The notes: a model not told the origin generated them from the letters alone. Shown: positions 55,535 to 64,000, counted from the first letter of the stretch. The stretch: DNA of 64,000 nt from Uliginosibacterium flavum (GCF_040566545.1 NZ_JBEWZI010000005.1:1-64000); one strand, 5' to 3'. Program-made: numbers and translations.

Positions 55535-56467
55535 CTAGGCTTGCAGCTCCTTGGGGATGGGAAAGGTGATGTTTTCGATCGCTCCGTCCAGGGTGCGTAC
55601 CGAGCCTGCGCCCAGTTCCTTGAGGCGCGTGACGACTTCGCTGACCAGTACTTCCGGGGCCGAGGCACCCGCACTGACACCAATCCGGCGCTTGCCGACG
55701 AACCAGGCCGGATCGAGACTGGCGGCGTTATCCACCAGATAGGCCGGCACGTTGCGCAGGGCGGCCACTTCACGCAGACGATTGGAGTTCGAGCTGTTCT
55801 GCGAGCCCACCACGATCACCACATCAACCTGGGGCGCCATGAACTTGATGGCGTCCTGACGGTTCTGGGTCGCGTAACAGATGTCGTCCTTCTTCGGCCC
55901 GACAATCGCCGGAAAACGGGCTTTGAGGGCATCCACGATCACTTGGGCGTCATCAACTGACAGCGTGGTCTGGGTGACGTAAGCAAGTTTGCTTTCGTCG
56001 CGTACGCCCAGACCAGCAACATCTTCGACGCTTTCAACCAGATACATGCCGGATTCGGTCTGGCCCATGGTGCCCTCGACTTCAGGGTGGCCTTTGTGGC
56101 CAATCATCACGATTTCACGGCCGGCTTCGCGCATTTTGGCGACTTCGACGTGTACCTTGGTGACCAGCGGACAAGTCGCGTCGAATACGCGCAAGCCCAG
56201 CGCTTCGGCCTGCCGGCGTACGTCCAGTGGCACGCCATGGGCGGAAAAAATCAGGGTGGCGCCAGCGGGAACTTCAGCCAGGTCTTCGATGAAGACGGCG
56301 CCTTTGGCGCGCAGGTCTTCCACCACGAACTTGTTGTGCACGACCTCATGGCGCACATAGATCGGTGCGCCGTGGATCTTGATGGCGCGCTCGACGATCT
56401 CGATGGCACGTTCCACGCCTGCGCAGAAACCGCGTGGGCTAGCGAGAAGAATTTCAGTGTTGCTCAT
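55535..56467 (-). CDS. ispH: 4-hydroxy-3-methylbut-2-enyl diphosphate reductase
   Basis: The last step of the MEP isoprenoid pathway, giving IPP and DMAPP. The 310-residue protein has the three cysteines for the iron-sulfur cluster: Cys15 in PRGFCAGVERA, one in VFDATCPLVTKVH and one in DDICYATQNRQ. HEVVHNKFVV and SAHGVP, with substrate-binding residues, and VVGSQNSSNSNRL are also present. It is the last gene of ribF-ileS-lspA-fkpB-ispH and follows fkpB after 19 bases. Confidence 0.96.
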   Translation of the reverse strand: MSNTEILLASPRGFCAGVERAIEIVERAIKIHGAPIYVRHEVVHNKFVVEDLRAKGAVFIEDLAEVPAGATLIFSAHGVPLDVRRQAEALGLRVFDATCPLVTKVHVEVAKMREAGREIVMIGHKGHPEVEGTMGQTESGMYLVESVEDVAGLGVRDESKLAYVTQTTLSVDDAQVIVDALKARFPAIVGPKKDDICYATQNRQDAIKFMAPQVDVVIVVGSQNSSNSNRLREVAALRNVPAYLVDNAASLDPAWFVGKRRIGVSAGASAPEVLVSEVVTRLKELGAGSVRTLDGAIENITFPIPKELQA

Positions 56468-56486
56468 GATTTGCTCAGTTCCTGGA

Positions 56487-56918
56487 TCAAATTACGCCAA
56501 TGATTTCGACTTCCACCGTCACGGCTTTACCTGCCAGCGGGTGGTTGAAATCGATCCTTGCGTAGTCGTCGGTCAACTCGCGCACCAGGCCGGGATAGCT
56601 GCTGCCGTCCGGGGCGGGGAAGGAGTAAACCGTGTCCTGCGCCAGTTGCAGTTCGGGTGGAATGTGTGTGCGTGCGACTTTTTCGACCAACTCTTCGCTG
56701 TACGGCCCGAAGGCTTCGCCTTCCGCAAACTGCAGAGTCTCACGCGCGCCAGCCAGCATGCCGAGCAAGCGTGCTTCAAGGGCAGGCATCAGCTCGCCCG
56801 CACCCATCTGCATGGTCATCGGGGTGGCGTCGAAACTGGAAAACATCACCACGCCGTTGTCGGCCTGGGCGATGCGGAAATTCAGGGTGATGAGGCTGTT
56901 GGGCTGGATGCTGCTCAT
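56487..56918 (-). CDS. fkpB: FKBP-type peptidyl-prolyl isomerase, SlpA/FkpB type
   Basis: A 143-residue cytosolic prolyl isomerase with an inserted-in-flap chaperone domain. The FKBP part is split by the insert: SLITLNFRIAQADNGVV at the start, MGAGELMPALEARLLGML, then the insert (about 70-115), and the return DFNHPLAGKAVTVEVEIIGV. The DFNHPLAG motif is characteristic of the SlyD/SlpA group. Its ATG overlaps the lspA stop (ATGA). The gene order with lspA and ispH is the usual one. Confidence 0.93.
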   Translation of the reverse strand: MSSIQPNSLITLNFRIAQADNGVVMFSSFDATPMTMQMGAGELMPALEARLLGMLAGARETLQFAEGEAFGPYSEELVEKVARTHIPPELQLAQDTVYSFPAPDGSSYPGLVRELTDDYARIDFNHPLAGKAVTVEVEIIGVI

Positions 56919-57412
56919 TTTGACGAGTTCTCTGTTTGTTTCTTTTGGGAACGGCTTTCACGCAACTGGGCCAGAATCATCAGGCCCACACCGAGGCAGA
57001 TGGCCGAGTCGGCCAGGTTAAATGCTGGCCAGTGCTGCAGACCGACGTGAACATCAAGGAAGTCGACAACCTTGCCGTAGGCGATGCGGTCAATCACGTT
57101 GCCGATGGCTCCGCCTACGACCAGTGAAAAGGCAGCGGGTTGCAGTGTTTCGCTGCGGTGTTGCCAGATCAGGCGCAGCAGCCAGCTGCAGATGACGACA
57201 GCAAGGCTCACGAAGAACCAGCGTTGCCAGCCGGCATGATCGGCCAGGAAGCTGAAGGCCGCGCCCGGGTTGTAAACCAGCACGAGATTGAAGTACTCGC
57301 TCACTTGCAGCGACTCATACTCGGCAAAGCGCGCCAGTACGGCCAGCTTGCTCCACTGATCCAGCCCGATGACGATACCTGCCAGTGCGAGCCAGCCGAG
57401 AAAGCGCTTCAT
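56915..57412 (-). CDS. lspA: Lipoprotein signal peptidase
   Basis: An inner-membrane aspartic peptidase (signal peptidase II) that cleaves lipoprotein precursors. The 165-residue protein has four membrane helices. The two catalytic Asp motifs are visible: VVGGAIGNVIDRIAYGKVVD and FNLADSAICLG. The N-terminal LALAGIVIGLDQWSKLAV is typical. The start overlaps the ileS stop and the stop overlaps the fkpB start, so the three are tightly coupled. Confidence 0.96.
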   Translation of the reverse strand: MKRFLGWLALAGIVIGLDQWSKLAVLARFAEYESLQVSEYFNLVLVYNPGAAFSFLADHAGWQRWFFVSLAVVICSWLLRLIWQHRSETLQPAAFSLVVGGAIGNVIDRIAYGKVVDFLDVHVGLQHWPAFNLADSAICLGVGLMILAQLRESRSQKKQTENSSK

Positions 57413-60201
57413 GCCAGACTCCGGGTTTCACCCGCGCCGTGCAGGTTGTCATCGCAACGCCCACACAGTTCTGGATGATCCGCATTGCGGCCCACATCGG
57501 CACGGTAATGCCAGCAACGCCCGCACTTCTGGTGGCTGCTGGGGGTGACGACAATCTTCTCGTCGGCCTCCGTCTCGACCTTGCTGACGCTGACGGCCGA
57601 GGTGATGAAGACGAAACGCAGATCATCCCCCAGAGCGGCCAGTGCGTCATATTTCGCGCCGCTGGCGTGCACCGTAACCTCTGCTTGCAGTGAGGAGCCG
57701 ACCTGGCCGGACGTGCGCACGGTTTCGATTTCCTTCATGACTTCGGCGCGGACGGCGCGCACAGCGGCCCAGCGGGTCGTCAGGGCTTCGTCGAGGGCGA
57801 TTTCGGGCAATTTGTGGAAGCTGTGCAGCATCACACTATCTTCGGCGTTGCCGCCCATCACGCCCCAAGCCTCTTCGGCCGTGAAGGACAGGATCGGTGC
57901 CATCAGCTTCACCAGCGTCTGGCTGATGTGCCACAGCGCGGTTTGGGCCGAGCGACGTGCGTCCGACTTGGTGGCGCTGGTGTACAGGCGATCCTTGAGG
58001 ATGTCGAGGTAGAAACCGCCCAGGTCTTCAGAGCAGAACAGCTGCAGGGCTTGCACGATGCGATGGAATTCATACTTGGCGTAATCGGCTTCCGCATTGC
58101 TCGCGAGCTGGCGCGTCAGGCCCAGAGCGTAGCGGTCGATCTCGAACCAGTCTTCGACCGGCAGTGCATCCGTAGCCGGATCGAAGTCGGCCGTGTTGGC
58201 CAGCAGGAAGCGCAGGGTGTTGCGCACGCGGCGGTATACCTCGATTACGCGGTCAAGGATTTCTTTGCCGATGGAGACTTCACCCGAGTAATCGGTGCTG
58301 GCGGCCCACAGACGCAGGATTTCAGCGCCGAGCTTGTCGGTGACTTCCTGCGGTACGACCGTATTGCCCAGCGACTTGCTCATCTTGCGGCCATTCGCGT
58401 CGACCACGAAACCGTGAGTCAGAAGTGCCTTGTAGGGCGCGCGGCCATCGATGGTGCAGCCCGTCAGCAGGCTGGAGTGGAACCAGCCGCGATGCTGGTC
58501 GGAGCCTTCCAGGTACAAATCAGCCGGATAGCCGTGCTGATCCGGGTGCGAGCCGCGCATGACGTGCGCGTGCGTCGTGCCGGAGTCGAACCACACATCC
58601 AGTGTGTCGCTGATCTTGTCGTACTGGGCGGCTTCATCGCCAAGCAGATCGGCGGCATCCAGCCTGAACCAGGCTTCGATGCCTTCTCGTTCGACGCGTT
58701 GAGCGACTTCTTCCATCAATTCGACCGTGCGCGGATGCAGATCGCCCGTTTCCTTGTGCAGGAAGAAGGGAATCGGCACCCCCCAGTTGCGCTGGCGCGA
58801 GATGCACCAGTCCGGGCGGTTGGCAATCATCGCGTGCAGGCGCGGCTTGCCCCAGGCAGGGAAAAATTCCGTGTCTTCCACGGCCTGCAGGGCGCGTTCG
58901 CGCAGGCTGGTCGTGCCATCAGGCTTGTTATCCATGCCGACAAACCACTGCGCTGTGGCGCGATAGATGATTGGCGTTTTGTGGCGCCAGCAATGCATGT
59001 AGCTGTGCGTGATGACTTCGTGCTTGAGCAGAGCGCCGACTTCCTCGAGCTTGGCGACGATGTTCGGGTTGGCCTTCCAGATGAACTGGCCGCCGAAGAA
59101 TTCCAGGCTCGGCACATACACGCCATTGCCTTGTACCGGGCTGAGGATTTCATCGAAGCTGCGACCGTTGGCACGCCAGATCGTGAAGTCGTCCGCGCCG
59201 TAAGCGGGCGCGCAGTGCACGATGCCCGTGCCGGTATCCACGCCCACGTAGTCGGCCATGTAGACTGGCGAGAGCCGCTCGTAGAAAGGATGCTGGAAGG
59301 GGATGCCGCAGAGCCGCGCCCCTTCTGCCTCTCCGAGCACCTCGCCATGCAGCTTGTAGCGCTTCAGGCAGTCCTTGACCAGATCCGCGGCCAGTACCAG
59401 CAGTTTGTCGCCAACATCGACCAGCGCGTATTTCACTTCCGGATGGATGTTCAGCGCTTGATTGGCCGGAATGGTCCATGGCGTGGTGGTCCAGATCACC
59501 GCATAGGCGGGTTTGCTCAGGCCGTCCTGGCGGAAGGCAATCGACAGCAGTTCCGGCTCGGCACAGCGGAAGGCTACGTCGATGGCGTCGGACTTCTTGT
59601 CTTCGTACTCGACTTCGGCTTCGGCTAAGGCCGAGCCGCAATCGAAGCACCAGTTCACCGGCTTGAGGCCCTTGAAGACCCAGCCCTTCTTGACCATGGT
59701 GCCGAGTGCGCGGATCTCGCCGGCTTCGTTGCCGAAGTCCATGGTGCGGTAAGGATTGTCCCATTCGCCCAGCACGCCCAGACGGATAAAGTCCTGCTTC
59801 TGGCCTTCCACCTGTTCGGCGGCGTAGCTGCGGCACAGTTCGCGCACCTTGTCGGCGAGCAGCTTCTTTCCATGGGTGACTTCGATCTTGTGTTCGATCG
59901 GCAGACCATGGCAGTCCCAGCCCGGCACGTAGGGCGCGTCAAAACCCGCAAGGGTCTTGGAGCGGATGATGATGTCCTTGAGGATCTTGTTCAGCGCGTG
60001 GCCGATGTGGATGTTGCCGTTGGCGTAGGGCGGGCCGTCATGCAGGATGAAGCGCGGCCGACCGGCAGAAGCCTTGCGGATCTTCTGATAGAGATTTTTC
60101 TGCTGCCACTGTTGCACCCAGCCCGGCTCGCGCTTGGGCAGATCGCCGCGCATCGGAAAAGGGGTGTCCGGCATGTTCAGGGTGGGTTTGTAATCAGCCA
60201 T
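57409..60201 (-). CDS. ileS: Isoleucyl-tRNA synthetase
   Basis: Charges tRNA-Ile. The 930-residue class I synthetase has the HIGH motif in PPYANGNIHIGHALNK, the KMSKS motif in ANGRKMSKSLGN, the editing (CP1) domain with TTTPWTIPANQ-like residues (here TTTPWTIPANQALN) and the C-terminal zinc finger CGRCWHYR with LCGRCDDN. Length is normal for the proteobacterial form. It overlaps the end of ribF by eight bases, and its last four bases overlap lspA. Confidence 0.97.
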   Translation of the reverse strand: MADYKPTLNMPDTPFPMRGDLPKREPGWVQQWQQKNLYQKIRKASAGRPRFILHDGPPYANGNIHIGHALNKILKDIIIRSKTLAGFDAPYVPGWDCHGLPIEHKIEVTHGKKLLADKVRELCRSYAAEQVEGQKQDFIRLGVLGEWDNPYRTMDFGNEAGEIRALGTMVKKGWVFKGLKPVNWCFDCGSALAEAEVEYEDKKSDAIDVAFRCAEPELLSIAFRQDGLSKPAYAVIWTTTPWTIPANQALNIHPEVKYALVDVGDKLLVLAADLVKDCLKRYKLHGEVLGEAEGARLCGIPFQHPFYERLSPVYMADYVGVDTGTGIVHCAPAYGADDFTIWRANGRSFDEILSPVQGNGVYVPSLEFFGGQFIWKANPNIVAKLEEVGALLKHEVITHSYMHCWRHKTPIIYRATAQWFVGMDNKPDGTTSLRERALQAVEDTEFFPAWGKPRLHAMIANRPDWCISRQRNWGVPIPFFLHKETGDLHPRTVELMEEVAQRVEREGIEAWFRLDAADLLGDEAAQYDKISDTLDVWFDSGTTHAHVMRGSHPDQHGYPADLYLEGSDQHRGWFHSSLLTGCTIDGRAPYKALLTHGFVVDANGRKMSKSLGNTVVPQEVTDKLGAEILRLWAASTDYSGEVSIGKEILDRVIEVYRRVRNTLRFLLANTADFDPATDALPVEDWFEIDRYALGLTRQLASNAEADYAKYEFHRIVQALQLFCSEDLGGFYLDILKDRLYTSATKSDARRSAQTALWHISQTLVKLMAPILSFTAEEAWGVMGGNAEDSVMLHSFHKLPEIALDEALTTRWAAVRAVRAEVMKEIETVRTSGQVGSSLQAEVTVHASGAKYDALAALGDDLRFVFITSAVSVSKVETEADEKIVVTPSSHQKCGRCWHYRADVGRNADHPELCGRCDDNLHGAGETRSLA

Positions 60202-61153
60202 TTTGTTCTCGCACGCTCAAATATTCGGGATGCGCGGCAAACCACGCCCGCACCGCATCACAATCCTTGCCGATCGCCGTGGTCAGGGCGTCCAGCGAAT
60301 CAAATTTCATTTCGTCGCGCACCTTGTGGTGAAAACGCAGCGAGAGCCTTTCTCCATACAGATCGCCGGAATAATCCAGCACAAACACCTCTACGCGTAG
60401 CGCCAGCCCGGCGCCGATCGTTGGCCGGTAACCGATGCTGGCCGCGCCGATGGCGTTTTTCAGTGGTCCCCCATCGACCGTGACTGCGAAGATGCCCGAC
60501 AGTGGCAGGGTGTGCTGGCGCATGCGGATGTTGGCCGTCGGATAGCCGATGGTGCGGCCGATCTTGTCGCCATGCACGACCCAGCCCTCCACTGCAAAAG
60601 GTTCGCCAAGGAGACGCGAGGCATGCTCCATATCGCCGGCCAGCAGGGCTTCGCGCACCGCCGAACTGGAAACGCGCTCACCTGCAACGGTTTGCGTGTG
60701 CATGGCCTCCACGCCAAAGCCATAGTGCTCGCCTGCCGCCTTCAGGGCAGCAAAGTCGCCATCGCGCCCGCGCCCGAATCGGAAGTCGTCGCCAATCATC
60801 AAATGGCGTACCTGTAAACCGTCGACCAGCACCTGCTTGATGAAAGCATCCGCGCCCAGTGCAGAAAAATCGGCATCAAAGCGCTGCACCCAAATCTGAT
60901 CCACGCCCCCCGCCTGCAGCAAGGCCAACTTGCGCCACACGCTGCAAAGGCGCGGAGGGGCGCTGTCTGGCGCAAAAAATTCACGGGGATGCGGCTCGAA
61001 ACACAACACGGTCGCCGGCAGGCCCAGCTCAGCGGCTTTTGCGCGCAACTGTGCCAGCAGAGCCTTGTGGCCAAGGTGCACGCCATCGAAATTGCCGATG
61101 GTCAGCACGCAAGGCTGCTTACCCAGTGGTGGAATGCTCCGGAAAACCCGCAT
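60194..61153 (-). CDS. ribF: Bifunctional riboflavin kinase/FAD synthetase
   Basis: Converts riboflavin to FMN and then FAD. The 319-residue protein has the N-terminal nucleotidyltransferase domain (VLTIGNFDGVHLGHKALL, GDDFRFGRGRDGDF, SSSAVREALLAGD) and the C-terminal flavokinase domain (HGDKIGRTIGYPTANI). No FMN riboswitch is seen in the short leader. It is the first gene of the isoprenoid/lipoprotein processing operon, a conserved arrangement. Confidence 0.96.
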   Translation of the reverse strand: MRVFRSIPPLGKQPCVLTIGNFDGVHLGHKALLAQLRAKAAELGLPATVLCFEPHPREFFAPDSAPPRLCSVWRKLALLQAGGVDQIWVQRFDADFSALGADAFIKQVLVDGLQVRHLMIGDDFRFGRGRDGDFAALKAAGEHYGFGVEAMHTQTVAGERVSSSAVREALLAGDMEHASRLLGEPFAVEGWVVHGDKIGRTIGYPTANIRMRQHTLPLSGIFAVTVDGGPLKNAIGAASIGYRPTIGAGLALRVEVFVLDYSGDLYGERLSLRFHHKVRDEMKFDSLDALTTAIGKDCDAVRAWFAAHPEYLSVREQNG

Positions 61154-61177
61154 GAAAGCTGCTGAAAAAAGGGGGCA

Positions 61178-61206
61178 ATTATAGCGCGAAGCGCGTCGGC
61201 TTCGAC
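61178..61206 (-). promoter_or_regulatory. Candidate promoter of the ribF operon
   Basis: A perfect -10 box on the minus strand (TATAAT; plus-strand ATTATA at 61178-61183) lies 25 bases before the ribF ATG. The hexamer 17 bases upstream, GTCGAA, is a poor -35, so the call rests on the -10 box. Confidence 0.45.
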
Positions 61207-61238
61207 TTTTTTGGCTGATAGCCTGAAAACCTGAACGT

Positions 61239-61268
61239 AAAAAAGCCCAGCCTTTTGCAAGGCCGGGC
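61239..61268 (-). terminator. Rho-independent terminator after the acetylesterase gene
   Basis: GCCCAGCCTT (61245-61254) and AAGGCCGGGC (61259-61268) pair at 9 of 10 positions. On the minus strand six T residues follow the hairpin. It lies 21 bases beyond the end of the lipoprotein gene. Confidence 0.8.
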
Positions 61269-61288
61269 CTGGATTTGCCGTTTGAGGC

Positions 61289-62833
61289 TTATTTCAACTG
61301 GGCCGCCAGCGGCAGCTTGGCTTCCTTGATGCCTTGGGCGACCAGACCGCCGACGGCTTCCGCCCCCCTTTCCTGCAGGTGGGTGTTGTCCGGCTTGCTG
61401 CGGCTACCTGTGTTTTTCACGTAGTACGGATATTTGATCGGATCGACGGCCAGGTAGTAGTCCAGCGAGGCCTCTTCGCCCATCTTGTTGAAGAAGGCCA
61501 TGCTCTTGGCGTCAATGTCGATCAGCGCAACCTTGTTGGCGGCGGCCGTGTCGCGGATGGTTTGCGAATAATCGCCGGGGAACTTGCCCTTGCCCCAGGT
61601 GTGGGTGGTGGAGGCGATGATGGCGCCCTTGAAGCTGCGGCGGGTCAATGGTGTGACCAGCACCGGGGTTGCGCCGGCTTTCTTGGCGATGCCGATGTAT
61701 TTTTCCAGGCTCTTCTGGAAGGACATGTCGGCAGGGATGCCTGCGGCTGTGCCCGGATAGGTGCATAGATTGGCGATGTCGATTATGTCGCGTGCCGGGG
61801 CGGGGCGTGCCGGCTCTTCACCGCACTTCTCGTCGTTGTGGCCGAACTGGACGAACAGATAGTCGCCCTTGCGAATGTCGGCGGCAATCATGTCGAACCA
61901 GCCTTCGGTGATGAAGCTGCGCGAACTGCGACCGGACTGAGCGACGTTCACGACCTGAACCTTCTTGCTGTCCTTGAACTGACGATTGAAAATCTGGCCC
62001 CAGCCGTTGCGCGGGGTGACGTCCACATCGTAGTTGCTGGCGGTGGAGTCGCCCGCTACGAAGACGCGAGTTACACCAGCTGCTGCGATGGCTTTCTGTT
62101 CAGCTTGTGCCTTGGCCAGATTGAGCGGCGAAAGCTTGCTGATCTCGTGGTAGTTGCTGTCAAACAGGCTGGTTTCGCCGAGCACGCCTTTGGAGGACAG
62201 GTAGCCGCGGTTGTGACGGATCACCTTGAGTACATCTACCACGCCGGCGCTCTTGCTGGCGACGGGATCAAAGCTGTCTGCGTCGGCCAGCTTGGCTTCC
62301 TTCAGTGCGCCACCCACCAGCGCCTGCAGGCTGGCGTTTTTGGCCTTGACGGCGTCGGCCGTCACCGCTGGGGCTTTACCGGACTGGACCATGCCGACCG
62401 GGCCCAGGAACTTGGTGTCAATCGCGACGGCCGAGGCGACATAGTCGGTCAGGGCATTGATGTTGGCGGTCGTAGCGCCTGCCGGGCTGGCGACGATGGC
62501 AACAAATTGCTGGTTACCCACCTGGGCGACGAGCATCAGCGGCGCGACCAGACCATCGGCGACCAGGCTGTAGCTGCCCTTGTCGTCAGTGGTGAGTGAT
62601 TTGCGGTTGCCCTGCGCGTCAAACACGGTGACGGTGGCTTTGGTGTTGGCGGCGACGATGCCGCTGAGGGTGACGCCGTTCAGCGGGGTGACCTTGATGA
62701 CCGCTGGTGCAGCGGCAACGGGCGCCGAGGCGGTGGCTGCAGGCGCTGTGGCAACGGGCGCATTGCTGGCACAGCCGGCGACGGTGGCGGCGCTGACGGC
62801 CAGAACTGATAAACGCAGGGCAAAAGTCTTCAT
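61289..62833 (-). CDS. Lipoprotein SGNH hydrolase, rhamnogalacturonan acetylesterase type
   Basis: A 514-residue predicted lipoprotein. Start ATG 62833 has the ribosome site CAGGAGA; the upstream in-frame extension has none. The signal peptide ends in the lipobox V-A-G-C, with an Ala/Pro-rich linker after it. A beta-sandwich-like unit (about 55-110, GVTLSGIVAANTKATVTVFD) and a helical region precede the SGNH domain. The catalytic blocks are FVAGDSTASN (Ser near residue 261), GRSSRSF, FVQFGHNDEK (Asn near 333) and DNTHLQERG (Asp and His near 482). These match rhamnogalacturonan acetylesterases (CE12), which deacetylate pectin. The N-terminal 200 residues are extra to the usual enzyme. No other pectin genes are in the window. 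Confidence 0.87.
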   Translation of the reverse strand: MKTFALRLSVLAVSAATVAGCASNAPVATAPAATASAPVAAAPAVIKVTPLNGVTLSGIVAANTKATVTVFDAQGNRKSLTTDDKGSYSLVADGLVAPLMLVAQVGNQQFVAIVASPAGATTANINALTDYVASAVAIDTKFLGPVGMVQSGKAPAVTADAVKAKNASLQALVGGALKEAKLADADSFDPVASKSAGVVDVLKVIRHNRGYLSSKGVLGETSLFDSNYHEISKLSPLNLAKAQAEQKAIAAAGVTRVFVAGDSTASNYDVDVTPRNGWGQIFNRQFKDSKKVQVVNVAQSGRSSRSFITEGWFDMIAADIRKGDYLFVQFGHNDEKCGEEPARPAPARDIIDIANLCTYPGTAAGIPADMSFQKSLEKYIGIAKKAGATPVLVTPLTRRSFKGAIIASTTHTWGKGKFPGDYSQTIRDTAAANKVALIDIDAKSMAFFNKMGEEASLDYYLAVDPIKYPYYVKNTGSRSKPDNTHLQERGAEAVGGLVAQGIKEAKLPLAAQLK

Positions 62834-62956
62834 GCTGTCTCCTGAGGTGAAAGAAGCGAGTCGTGACTGTGCGCGGGAATAAGTTTGCACAGCACGGCCG
62901 ACGCGCGATTGTGAGTGTTGAACAGCGAGGCTGGCTTGATCGGAATTGCGCAATTT

Positions 62957-63193
62957 AACCTGGAAACCTCAGTTGGACGTCCCCGAGTGAGCCGCGATGC
63001 GGTGCGTTGGCAAGGCGCGCCGACGAAGCGGGCCTTTGCCCGCAAGGAGAAGCAACGCCGCCAGCGTGCGGCGGCGTGGTTCAATCGGGGGCGTAGCGCC
63101 ATCACCCAAATGGTGAGTGCTGCCAAGGCGGAAAATCCTGCACCCGCCTGAATTTCCTCATGAATCGAAGCGGTCAACTGAGGTTTCCAGGTT
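62957..63193. mobile_element. 237-bp MITE-like element with 19-bp perfect terminal inverted repeats
   Basis: AACCTGGAAACCTCAGTTG (62957-62975) and CAACTGAGGTTTCCAGGTT (63175-63193) are perfect inverted copies bounding 237 bp. The interior is GC-rich and contains smaller palindromes (for example GGGCC-TTT-GCCC near 63031 and CGCCGCCAGCGTGCGGCGGCG near 63056). An open frame on the minus strand inside it has no recognisable product. No clear target duplication is seen at the borders. The right end overlaps the first base of the stop codon of the araC-type gene (plus coordinates), so the element also fills that gene's 3' end. The remaining spacer, 62834-62956, holds nothing recognised apart from the ribosome site of the lipoprotein gene. 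Confidence 0.7.
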
Positions 63194-64000
63194 CAAGCCG
63201 CGACAGGTACGTAAAGATCGAATTGCCGTTCGAAGCCGGCGGGCAGGTAGGCCGAATTGTGGAAGCAGCGCAGCAGGGGGGCGTCGGGCAGTATTTTCCA
63301 GCTGGTTTCGGCCGCGATGCGCGCACCCAGATCTGCGTGGGCCGGAATGCCAAAGCCGCCGCTCACGCGCAACACGGCATAGTGTCCGTCAGGCAGTTGG
63401 CCTTGCTCCAGCCCGGGGATGTGCTGGCCCAGCTTGTCCGATTGCAGCGCGGCCTGAAGTTCAACTTCGCTGCCGCTGTCATTCATGTCGCCGGACAGTT
63501 GCACGCACCAGCCCTTGCGGCGCTCGCGCGGGATGCCGGCAATCAGGGCATGCGCTCGCAACTCGTCGAAGGGGGTGATGCCGCAGCCGAGTTGGCCGCG
63601 AAAGGGGATGTACTGGATGGCTTGGCCTTGCAGGAATTCAATGCGGATTGGACTGGGCGTTTGCGCTTGTGGGCGTACGGCCGAGGGCGGCAAGCCGTGT
63701 GCAGCGCGGAAGGCGCGCGAGAAGGCTTCGGCCGAGTTGTAGCCACTGTCAAACGCCAGGTCCAGCAAACTGCCAACGCCGCCAGCCTCGATGCGTTGCC
63801 GGGCCAGTGCCAGACGCAGGCGACGCACACGGGCGACTGGCGTTTCTCCCGAATACTCGTTGAAGACGCGTTCGAAGTGAAAGCGCGACATGTGGGCGAT
63901 GCCGGCAAGTTCATCCAGACACATGGATTCACCCAGATGCGCGTCGACATGACTCGCCACCTTGCGCAGGCGCGTCAGTTTGCGAGTGTAGGTGTCGACT
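63193..64000 (-). CDS. AraC-family regulator with GyrI-like effector domain, 5' end missing
   Basis: The frame is open to the window edge, so the start lies outside; a GTG at 63960 is inside the helix-turn-helix region and is not a likely start. Visible order: an AraC-type DNA-binding domain with two helix-turn-helix units (LDELAGIAHMSRFHFERVF and LLDLAFDSGYNSAEAFSRAF), then a C-terminal GyrI-like small-molecule-binding domain (IRIEFLQGQAIQYIPFRG to FDLYVPVAA). The order, DNA-binding first and GyrI last, is that of Rob-type regulators. The stop codon touches the terminal repeat of the MITE-like element. Confidence 0.9.
   Translation of the reverse strand, partial: VDTYTRKLTRLRKVASHVDAHLGESMCLDELAGIAHMSRFHFERVFNEYSGETPVARVRRLRLALARQRIEAGGVGSLLDLAFDSGYNSAEAFSRAFRAAHGLPPSAVRPQAQTPSPIRIEFLQGQAIQYIPFRGQLGCGITPFDELRAHALIAGIPRERRKGWCVQLSGDMNDSGSEVELQAALQSDKLGQHIPGLEQGQLPDGHYAVLRVSGGFGIPAHADLGARIAAETSWKILPDAPLLRCFHNSAYLPAGFERQFDLYVPVAA

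Noticed and set aside
61154..61240. FMN riboswitch upstream of ribF
   Set aside because: The leader is too short and shows only a -10 box and a small GCGC palindrome.
62830..63177. 115-codon minus-strand frame inside the MITE-like element
   Set aside because: It runs through the terminal repeat and into the lipoprotein leader, and its product is an Arg/Ala-rich sequence without a known domain.

Overview
The window is a high-GC chromosomal segment from a betaproteobacterium, probably a member of or relative of Rhodocyclales. This is inferred from gene order: rhodanese-grxC-secB-gpsA, ribF-ileS-lspA-fkpB-ispH, bioF-H-C-D, ppsR/ppsA beside a membrane pyrophosphatase, and an M23 peptidase/bactofilin operon. 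No tRNA, rRNA, CRISPR array or prophage was seen.

Layout. 1-777: the 5' end of an IS4/Tn5-type transposase cut by the window edge, then a gene-poor stretch. 0.8-5.4 kb (minus): ettA, gpsA, an SH3-domain protein, secB, grxC and a membrane rhodanese. 5.6-9.0 kb (plus): a 52-codon remnant of phosphoglycerate mutase gpmA, an EnvC-like amidase activator, the S41 protease ctpA and a small unknown protein. 9.0-12.2 kb: hslO (Hsp33 without its four redox cysteines), an ArsC/YffB-like protein, a Lys-rich secreted protein and a DUF2863-like protein. 12.3-15.6 kb (minus): overlapping biotin genes bioF-bioH-bioC-bioD. 15.8-22.9 kb: an esterase, hppA (K+-independent signature), ppsR and, divergently, ppsA. 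23.1-25.3 kb (plus): M23 peptidase, coiled-coil membrane protein, bactofilin and NfeD.

25.5-50.2 kb is a large adhesion locus on the minus strand. A single 6643-codon gene encodes a LapA-like type I-secreted adhesin: N-terminal retention module, about 40 repeats of about 100 residues, six repeats of exactly 117 residues, a Calx-beta unit, cadherin-like domains, a VWA domain, RTX nonapeptides and a C-terminal secretion signal. Upstream lie a LuxR-type regulator, a HlyD-type adaptor, an LssB/LapB-type ABC transporter with a degenerate peptidase domain, and a small conserved protein. The outer-membrane TolC-like partner and any LapD/LapG pair are not in the window.

50.4-64 kb: a membrane methyltransferase of the ICMT/PEMT type divergent from an ABC exporter, a Pit-type phosphate transporter with a PhoU-like partner, the ribF-ileS-lspA-fkpB-ispH operon, a lipoprotein of the rhamnogalacturonan acetylesterase family, and an AraC-type regulator running off the window end.

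Four intergenic inverted repeats carry related GAAGAGCC/GGCTCTTC ends and look like a small dispersed element family. A separate 237-bp element with 19-bp perfect terminal inverted repeats begins at the stop codon of the araC-type gene. The most noteworthy points are the giant adhesin and its altered LapG-type cleavage site, the cysteine-less Hsp33, the gpmA remnant and the two repeat families.
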